Assembly: GCA_003646875.1 (NCBI GenBank)
Contig: QMLT01000139.1
Span: forward strand, 1 to 5,565
Source of the DNA: Deltaproteobacteria bacterium
Lineage (GTDB): Bacteria; Desulfobacterota; DSM-4660; Desulfatiglandales; B25-G16
Direction of reading: 5' to 3'
DNA length: 5,565 nucleotides
This document shows positions 1 to 5,565 of the stretch, piece after piece; within the stretch, counting starts at the first letter, position 1; every line of letters begins with the position of its first letter. A model generated the notes under the pieces. The model did not search any database. It was not told the origin of the DNA and saw only the letters and a program-made list of their open reading frames with translations. The position numbers and the translations under genes are program-made.

Positions 1-1194
1 GTTAATCTTCTCTCTCAAGATGTTGAAATGGCAAGAGGGATGGATAATCTGGTTAAGTATATCCTTCAATTAGCAGTTAAAAGGAGGGCTACTGATATCC
101 ATATCAGGCCAATGGAGAGGTCAGTAAATGTTGTCTTCAGGGTTGATGGTGTTATGACTTCAGTATTGTCCCTTCCCCTGCCTCTTAGAAGGATCATCTC
201 GAGTATCAAGATGAGGGCAGACATGGATATTGCTGAGCAGAGACTTCCTCAAGATGGACGTTTTTCCGCCACCATTCTTAATAATAATTTTGATTTCAGG
301 GTCTCCACGGTTGTCTCTCCTTATGGAGAAAATATTGTCTTAAGAATTTTGCCAATGGAAAGCGCTATTATGGGTATGGGTCAGCTTGGATTTTTTGAAG
401 AGGATATCCAGAAGGTAGAGAATATGTTTAATGAGCCTTTTGGGATCATCCTTCTAACAGGACCAACAGGCTCTGGTAAATCAACCACGCTTTATGCGGG
501 CATAAGGAGCTTAGATTTACTTGAAAAAAATGTACTGACAGTGGAAGACCCGATTGAGTATAGTCTACCTCTATTGCGGCAGACCCAGGTGAATGAAAAG
601 GCAGGTTATAACTTTGCCAATGCTATCCGGTATTTTCTCAGGCATGATCCTGATGTAATCCTCGTGGGTGAGATCAGGGATTCTGAGACCGCTGCGACTG
701 CTATAACTGCATCGACCACAGGGCATCTCGTTCTCTCAACCCTGCATACAAATAACGCTGTTGGGGCTATCCCAAGGCTTCGTGATTTAGGGATACGACC
801 CTTCCTGATTGCCGATTCCTTGATTGGGGTTGTCAGCCAGAGGCTGATTCGCAGGATATGCAACGCCTGCAAGGAAGAATATAAACCTTCTGAGTGGGAA
901 AAGGAATACTTAAAAGATCCCTCCATAAAAACGCTTTACAGGGGTAAAGGTTGTGAAATCTGCAATGGTTCCGGATATTTTGGGAGGACACTCGTGTATG
1001 AACTGCTACCTATTGATAAAGAATTGTCCTTGTTGATTGATAAGGAGGTTGAGTTGGATCAAATTACCGAGAGGGCAAAAGAGAAGGGATTTGTAGACAT
1101 ATTTGATATAACGGTGGCCAAGGTGAAGCAGGGAATCACAACTGTGGAAGATGCTGTCCGCACTATGGGACACTTAAGACAAGCATCAAGTTAG
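1..1194 (+). CDS. GspE/PilB-family type II secretion / type IV pilus assembly ATPase, 5' partial
   Basis: Cytoplasmic hexameric ATPase that powers pilin or pseudopilin assembly through the GspF/PilC platform. Numbering from the first codon in the window (397 codons plus stop): Walker A GPTGSGKST at 154-162, Asp box VEDPIEY at 181-187, Walker B LVGEIRD at 221-227, His box with H242 and H249 (TGHLVLSTLHTNN), and a zinc-binding tetracysteine C287-x2-C290 / C318-x2-C321. The cysteines indicate an assembly (PilB/GspE) rather than a retraction (PilT) ATPase. The frame is open to base 1: the residues before ATG 28 read VNLLSQDVE, and that ATG has no ribosome binding site. This part matches the middle of the family, just before the KRRATDIHI motif, so the usual N-terminal domain (full length roughly 500-570 residues) lies outside the window. 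The platform gene follows 25 bases downstream, probably in one operon. GspE, PilB and MshE cannot be separated without the N-terminus. Confidence 0.95.
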   Translation, partial: VNLLSQDVEMARGMDNLVKYILQLAVKRRATDIHIRPMERSVNVVFRVDGVMTSVLSLPLPLRRIISSIKMRADMDIAEQRLPQDGRFSATILNNNFDFRVSTVVSPYGENIVLRILPMESAIMGMGQLGFFEEDIQKVENMFNEPFGIILLTGPTGSGKSTTLYAGIRSLDLLEKNVLTVEDPIEYSLPLLRQTQVNEKAGYNFANAIRYFLRHDPDVILVGEIRDSETAATAITASTTGHLVLSTLHTNNAVGAIPRLRDLGIRPFLIADSLIGVVSQRLIRRICNACKEEYKPSEWEKEYLKDPSIKTLYRGKGCEICNGSGYFGRTLVYELLPIDKELSLLIDKEVELDQITERAKEKGFVDIFDITVAKVKQGITTVEDAVRTMGHLRQASS

Positions 1195-1195
1195 C

Positions 1196-1212
1196 AGTAG
1201 GGAGTAGGGAGT
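1196..1212 (+). promoter_or_regulatory. Duplicated heptamer containing the ribosome binding site of the platform gene
   Basis: The 25-base gap between the ATPase stop and the GTG start at 1220 contains AGTAGGG twice in tandem (1196-1202 and 1203-1209), followed by a third AGT. The downstream copy supplies a Shine-Dalgarno-like GGGAG at 1207-1211, eight bases before GTG 1220, which supports that start. The upstream copy is 7 bases further away and too distant to serve the same start well. Both copies carry TAG triplets. Whether the doubling affects translation is unknown. Confidence 0.6.
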
Positions 1213-1219
1213 TAACGAA

Positions 1220-2455
1220 GTGAGTTATTTCCGATATAAACTAATGGAACCTACAGGGCGGATAAGCTCCGGGGTTATTAATCTTCCTTATAAAGATGTT
1301 TTGTCTGCTGTTACACATCTTGAGAGAGGAGAAAATACTTCCATCTATGTAAAAAAATTGGGTGTCGTTGCATCCTTTTTATTTAGACTGGTAAGCATGA
1401 GATTGAGAAGGAGGGTTTCCCGATCTTTTCAGGCAGAATTTTTAAGCAATATCTCTATGATGCTCAGGTCTGGCATGACCTTAACAACTGCCCTTGAAGA
1501 AGGAGCCAGTACTTCTGAACGCCCTGATTTTGAGAGTGACATAACCGATATGATTACCGCTATTCAGGGAGGCGCAGCATTTTCAGAGGCAGCGGACAAA
1601 TATAGGTATATTTTTCCTAAGACGGTAATATATCTCATCCGGATGGGGGAGGAGACGGGCAGACTCGATGAGATGCTGCAAGATGCCTCTGATCATCTAA
1701 AGAGGATACAGAATATTATAAGTGATACCAAACAGGCTCTTTTATATCCGAGCTTTGTATTTATTGCAATGGGTGGTGGCGTTATATTCTGGTTTTACTA
1801 TGTGGTTCCTAAGATTTTGTCTCTCTTTAAAGAGATGGATGTTACTCTTCCCTCTCTTACCATTTTTCTTTTGAGAATTTCTGAGTTTATCCAGAATCAT
1901 TTTTTGAGCATAGTTCTTGGCCTGGCGCTGGCCGTTTTTATAGTAGTTACTGCCTATAAAGGCAACAGGAAGGTAAAGAGGACAACCGATGCCCTTTTAC
2001 TCAAACTCCCACTCTCGAGCACCATTATCTCTGCCTCTACCATGGCCTTTATCACAGAATACTTCTCTCTTTTAATGAAGGCAGGTATAGATATTCTGCA
2101 ATCCATGACTATCCTGAAGGAGTCTATCAAAAATGAAATCTATAGAGAGAAACTGGGTGAGGTCAGGGATGGTTTGGCAAGAGGTGAAGGAATAGCGGAT
2201 TCTTTTAGAGGTGTGTTAATCTTCCCCTTATTTGTAATTCGGATGATAAATGTAGGTGAGTTAAGCGGAACTCTTCCTGAGCAACTTGCCCATATTGCCG
2301 AAGACTATAGAAATAAGCTTTCGGTCCTTGTGGCAACCATCGGCAAGATGATCGAACCAATTGTTCTGGTAGTAGCAGGGGCAATGTTTGCAATAATTAT
2401 AGCTGGACTTTTCCTCCCCATCTACGATCTGGTAAGCAGGGTAGGCGGGAGGTAG
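1220..2455 (+). CDS. GspF/PilC-family type II secretion / type IV pilus inner-membrane platform protein
   Basis: Polytopic inner-membrane protein at the centre of the assembly machine; it couples the ATPase to movement of pilin or pseudopilin subunits. The 411 residues match the family's usual ~400. There are two T2SSF domains, about residues 72-195 and 275-399, each with the family signature near its end: MGEETGRLDEML at 142-153 and NVGELSGTLPEQL at 344-356. Hydrophobic segments lie at about 177-198, 228-246 and 378-400, the expected three-helix layout. The start is GTG with GGGAG eight bases upstream, and the N-terminal YFRYK fits the family opening ('F-x-Y-K'), so no upstream extension is needed. 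The C-terminus (LFLPIYDLVSRVGGR) looks complete. No pseudopilin gene follows: the gene stops one base before the end of the convergent LamG gene. Assignment to GspF, PilC or MshG cannot be settled from this window. Confidence 0.95.
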   Translation: MSYFRYKLMEPTGRISSGVINLPYKDVLSAVTHLERGENTSIYVKKLGVVASFLFRLVSMRLRRRVSRSFQAEFLSNISMMLRSGMTLTTALEEGASTSERPDFESDITDMITAIQGGAAFSEAADKYRYIFPKTVIYLIRMGEETGRLDEMLQDASDHLKRIQNIISDTKQALLYPSFVFIAMGGGVIFWFYYVVPKILSLFKEMDVTLPSLTIFLLRISEFIQNHFLSIVLGLALAVFIVVTAYKGNRKVKRTTDALLLKLPLSSTIISASTMAFITEYFSLLMKAGIDILQSMTILKESIKNEIYREKLGEVRDGLARGEGIADSFRGVLIFPLFVIRMINVGELSGTLPEQLAHIAEDYRNKLSVLVATIGKMIEPIVLVVAGAMFAIIIAGLFLPIYDLVSRVGGR

Positions 2456-2456
2456 A

Positions 2457-5400
2457 CTAAGGCCCTGGACACGAATGGGTAAGATTCATATCCTCCGTCA
2501 CCTCACTGGATGAAAGCCCCCTTGTATATATCCTTAGTTCATCAATCATTCCATTGAATTTGTATCCATCTGAGGGTGACCAACCACTGATATAGAAGGT
2601 CGAGCTTACGGTTCGGTTAACTGGTGTACCGGTAAGGACTGCAATGGGCTGCAAGGTTCCATCAATATAAAGTTGATTCTTTAAGGGTGCGTTATTGCTA
2701 AATATGGCTGCCACATGGTACCAATCGTTAGCCAGGGCATTTGCTCCATCAATGCCATAGAGATCCGATGCTCCAGTGTTAAATCCAAACCTGGTTGTAC
2801 CGTAGAAAAATAGATCATAAGAGTTTGCCCATCCAATAGGCATCTCATTGCCGTTTCCTGCCCATTTCATCCAGAAGCAGACAGTGGTCTTGTCTCCGGC
2901 TGTGGTAGATACAGGAAGGCCAGTTATGGTAATGCAGCTATCATTGCCAGGGGCATCAGCAAACTCACCTGCATAACAGAGATGACTATCCGTTTTATTG
3001 ATTGATGAATCTCCGGTTGGTGTCCCGTCATAACCTCCTATACTATCAATTACGCATGGATTACCAGTGGTCCACGAATCCTCATCCATATAATACCAGG
3101 CTATGGCATCAGTGTAGCAGCTACCCACACAATCATGTGTGAGTGAATAGAGGTTGTTAACATCTGTTTGAGTGAGGACCTTATTGTAGACCATAACTTC
3201 ATCTATCCAGCCATGAAAGATCTGGTTTACATCAAATGCGTCACCAACACTATCTTGCTCCTGGCCTAATATGGCCCCACCCGCATCGAGTGTTACATTA
3301 GAAATATTTCCTATACCTTGTGTATCACTAAGGGCTGCTTTATCAATATAGACAACCTCTGTTCCATCACTGACCTTTCTTGTCCAGACCAAATGGTGCC
3401 AGAGTCCATCAGCCACAGTTGAGCCTATATTAAAGCCACCCGTTGTCGTCTGGTTTACCCAGGTAGTGAGGGCAGTTCCGGTTGAATTTAAGAAGATAAG
3501 CATGGTGTTGTCTGCGCCTGCTTTTGCCCCGGAGAAGAGTGTTTGAATGCTTGAGGATAGGCTATCTATTCTAAACCACATGCTTAAAGAAAAATCACCT
3601 AAGTTCTGAAATGCCTCATGTCCCAGGTTCACATACTGGTTGGTAACAGTATCTAAATTAACGGCAGCAGAATAACAAACCTTTCCGATAGACCGATTAA
3701 CTGTGTCGGCGCTACCCATATTGTGGCTTTCACCGTGGGCGTTTGTACCACTTGCATCACTGATCTCGTCTGTTGTTCCATCCCAGGCGCATTCATCTAA
3801 ACGCCATTCACCAACCATGCCACTATAATAAGGCTCGTCCCCGCCCTCGCCGCTGATGTTCAGTGTGTAATAACCTGAATCAACCTCATTATCATTGCAA
3901 ACGCTGTCCCTGGCTGTAAGCTTGAACTGGTAACCACTCCCTATTGTAGAGGTTCCGCTTTTTCTGAACCTGACTGTTGCCTCTCCCGTGCTGATTACCT
4001 CAAAACCACCAGGATTTGTTCCATGCCAGGTGACGGCCCAGTTTTCAAGCGCGCCAAGCCTGGGGCCTGATGCAGAAAAATCCTGGTAGAAAGTAGAGGA
4101 AGTGCAATTAAAGGTTTGTGGAGAAGAAGGGGACACGCTAAGAGTGCCATTGACCACGGCAAGAGTAAATATCCGCTCATCTGTTCTGCTCCCTGCATCT
4201 GTAACCCTGACAGTTATATTATAGTCTCCGGCACAAACGTCTATAGTGCCATGCAGTTCACCGGTATTTGGGACTATTGACAATCCAGGAATGCCTGAAG
4301 ACAGGATCTCCCAACCATATGGCGTGGTGCCGCCCGTGGCAGAAATTGTGTAACTGTAAGAGCTGTTTATGGTTCCATCAGGAAGAGATGTGGTAGTGAT
4401 TACAACCGTGTCCGCTGAGCAGTCCCTGGATTCATCTTTATCGGACTTTATTTCGTTTTCTGCCAGTGCCCGGTTATATATCTTCACCTCATCAACCATT
4501 CCTCCAAAAAAATTGCGTGGGCTGGCGCTCCCCCTTGCGCCTATGAGGAGCTTGCTGGAGTTGGTACCGATGGCGCCTGTCTGGGGCCTGGAATAAACCC
4601 TTACTCCATCTTTATATAGAATTTGCTCGAAACCATCATACACAATGGTCACGTATGTCCATGTGTCTGCTGTGACTGGGAGTGAAGTACCCCCATCCCA
4701 AGCCCAGTGCGGTTGCCATGCATATTGGATATATCCTCCATTTACCCTCGTTTCATAGAGGTTTTCCTTATTGTAAATGATATTTTCCCCCGCTGATCCG
4801 CCCCATTTTATCCATGCAGACATTGTCCAGGGGTCGGTGCCAGGATCAAGGTCTCCGTCAGCGGGGTCACCAAGGTCTAAATAACCACCGTTATTAGCAT
4901 TAACACGGCTAAACACACCTGCCCGGCAGACTTTGCCGCCAGAAGGCGTGGTCTGGGTGGGTAACGTGCCGGAACCGGCCTTGGCGGCCACCCCGTTGCT
5001 TTCGCCGGTTCCCGAGTCAACCACCTCACCGGCAGTGCCATTCCACGGGAAGTTTTCCATCCGGTAGTCGGCGATTGGTTCGGTGTAACAAGTCCCCGAG
5101 CAGGACGACCGGCTCGCAGCATATTCCTGGGATATCTCGTCCTCGCTAAGGGCCTTATTCCAGACTTTCAGCTCATCAAACTTGCCCCAGTTCTGATTGC
5201 CCCCGATGTAGTTTCCGAGTGTCTTGATATCAGTGTCAGACTTATAGTCCGCAGTTCCCTTCAGAGTGGCATCAATGTAAAATTTTGTCTCTGTACCGGA
5301 GCCCACGGCCGCGATGTGATGCCAACCAACGCTTAAGCTCGACATATTAAACCCGCTGCTATGCCACCCGGTACCACCCTTATTGTCGTATGTGCCAAGC

Positions 5401-5565
5401 AGATTTGAACCGCGATTCACAAGGATTTGATGGTCGTTTGTACCTCGTGTCAGTGTCCACCAACTGCTCCCTGTGCTTGCAAGTGGCCAATAAAACCAGG
5501 CCGCTATCGTCCAGTCAGCGCTGATATCAAGCACAGGGTTAAGCAGTATATACGCTGATCCAGTA
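2457..5565 (-). CDS. Large multidomain LamG / immunoglobulin-like surface protein, 5' partial
   Basis: Probable exported adhesin or glycan-binding surface protein; ligand unknown. At least 1035 residues are encoded, numbered here from the first full codon (5564). LamG_3-type domains lie at about 1-144 (incomplete), 160-372, 579-806 and 817-1035. Each ends in the family's 'G-x-(I/V/F)DE-(L/V)-x-(I/V)(Y/W)N/T-x-x-L' strand, such as GMVDEVKIYNRAL and GMIDELRIYTRGL. Between the pairs are a He_PIG-type putative Ig domain (386-472; LPDGTINSSYSYTISATGG is characteristic) and a second beta-rich, Ig-like segment (473-573). Sixteen cysteines and no internal hydrophobic helix suit an extracytoplasmic protein. 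The frame is open past GTG 5534 (upstream residues TGSAYILLNP), so that GTG is an internal valine and the export signal lies off the window. The C-terminus ends THSCPGP with no LPXTG, PEP-CTERM or membrane anchor. MshQ of the MSHA cluster also has LamG, but its DUF6701 domain is not recognised here. Confidence 0.9.
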   Translation of the reverse strand, partial: TGSAYILLNPVLDISADWTIAAWFYWPLASTGSSWWTLTRGTNDHQILVNRGSNLLGTYDNKGGTGWHSSGFNMSSLSVGWHHIAAVGSGTETKFYIDATLKGTADYKSDTDIKTLGNYIGGNQNWGKFDELKVWNKALSEDEISQEYAASRSSCSGTCYTEPIADYRMENFPWNGTAGEVVDSGTGESNGVAAKAGSGTLPTQTTPSGGKVCRAGVFSRVNANNGGYLDLGDPADGDLDPGTDPWTMSAWIKWGGSAGENIIYNKENLYETRVNGGYIQYAWQPHWAWDGGTSLPVTADTWTYVTIVYDGFEQILYKDGVRVYSRPQTGAIGTNSSKLLIGARGSASPRNFFGGMVDEVKIYNRALAENEIKSDKDESRDCSADTVVITTTSLPDGTINSSYSYTISATGGTTPYGWEILSSGIPGLSIVPNTGELHGTIDVCAGDYNITVRVTDAGSRTDERIFTLAVVNGTLSVSPSSPQTFNCTSSTFYQDFSASGPRLGALENWAVTWHGTNPGGFEVISTGEATVRFRKSGTSTIGSGYQFKLTARDSVCNDNEVDSGYYTLNISGEGGDEPYYSGMVGEWRLDECAWDGTTDEISDASGTNAHGESHNMGSADTVNRSIGKVCYSAAVNLDTVTNQYVNLGHEAFQNLGDFSLSMWFRIDSLSSSIQTLFSGAKAGADNTMLIFLNSTGTALTTWVNQTTTGGFNIGSTVADGLWHHLVWTRKVSDGTEVVYIDKAALSDTQGIGNISNVTLDAGGAILGQEQDSVGDAFDVNQIFHGWIDEVMVYNKVLTQTDVNNLYSLTHDCVGSCYTDAIAWYYMDEDSWTTGNPCVIDSIGGYDGTPTGDSSINKTDSHLCYAGEFADAPGNDSCITITGLPVSTTAGDKTTVCFWMKWAGNGNEMPIGWANSYDLFFYGTTRFGFNTGASDLYGIDGANALANDWYHVAAIFSNNAPLKNQLYIDGTLQPIAVLTGTPVNRTVSSTFYISGWSPSDGYKFNGMIDELRIYTRGLSSSEVTEDMNLTHSCPGP

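Noticed and set aside
28..30. ATG 28 as the true start of the ATPase gene
   Set aside because: The frame is open to base 1, there is no ribosome binding site before it, and the encoded region corresponds to the middle of the family, after the N-terminal domain.
606..926. Open frame of about 106 codons antisense to the ATPase
   Set aside because: It lies wholly inside a strongly conserved ATPase gene and its translation resembles no family I recognise; it is a shadow frame.
1..1194. PilT-type retraction ATPase
   Set aside because: The tetracysteine zinc motif (C287, C290, C318, C321) and the open N-terminal extension are features of assembly ATPases and are not expected in PilT.
2205..2393. 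Short open frame antisense to the platform gene
   Set aside because: It overlaps the conserved second T2SSF domain and shows no independent coding signal.
2430..2490. Bidirectional terminator between the convergent genes
   Set aside because: Only short weak complementarities are visible (for example CCC at 2462-2464 with GGG at 2477-2479), with no stable stem followed by a T-run.
2457..2520. C-terminal sorting signal (LPXTG, PEP-CTERM or a membrane anchor) on the LamG protein
   Set aside because: The C-terminus ends in a LamG beta-strand region followed by NLTHSCPGP, with no hydrophobic segment, Arg-rich tail or sorting motif.
3995..5122. Short open frames in other frames of the LamG gene (3995-4198 and 4877-5122 on -, 4369-4596 on +)
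   Set aside because: All overlap clear LamG or Ig-like coding sequence, have low-complexity translations, and the one at 4877-5122 falls in the GC-rich patch where stop codons are scarce by chance.
5532..5534. GTG at 5534 (- strand) as the true start of the LamG gene
   Set aside because: In-frame codons continue to the window edge and encode a good LamG lead-in; a start here would cut the domain and leave an exported protein without a signal sequence.

Overview
The window holds three protein-coding genes and almost no non-coding DNA. Two genes lie head to tail on the + strand. They encode the core motor of a type IV pilus / type II secretion-like machine: a GspE/PilB-family assembly ATPase, whose N-terminus is cut off by the left edge, and a complete GspF/PilC-family inner-membrane platform protein. 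A very large gene on the - strand fills the rest. It encodes a multidomain LamG (concanavalin A-like) protein with a central pair of immunoglobulin-like modules, and its N-terminus is cut off by the right edge.

Layout: the ATPase covers 1-1194 and enters the window already open. A 25-base gap carries a duplicated purine-rich heptamer and the ribosome binding site for the platform gene, which starts with GTG at 1220 and stops at 2455. The LamG gene ends at 2457, so the two stop codons face each other with a single base between them. From 2457 to the right edge there is only the LamG gene, which is still open at 5564.

Likely biology: the cytoplasmic ATPase drives the membrane platform protein, which extracts pilins or pseudopilins and builds a fibre across the envelope. 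The LamG protein looks like an exported, cysteine-containing surface or pilus-associated adhesin. LamG proteins occur beside pilus genes elsewhere, for example MshQ of the MSHA pilus cluster, so a functional link is plausible. However, the gene is on the opposite strand and no shared regulation is visible.

Organism: a Gram-negative bacterium is likely from the secretion/pilus genes. Base composition is roughly 40% GC in the pilus gene stretch sampled and rises to well over 60% in part of the LamG gene. The style (a GspE/PulE-type ATPase with long LamG/Ig-like surface proteins) recalls anaerobic deltaproteobacteria-type lineages, Nitrospirota or related uncultured groups. This is a weak inference. 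I found no RNA gene, mobile element, CRISPR array or clear terminator, and no clearly new biological system. The LamG protein and its placement are the points most worth following up.
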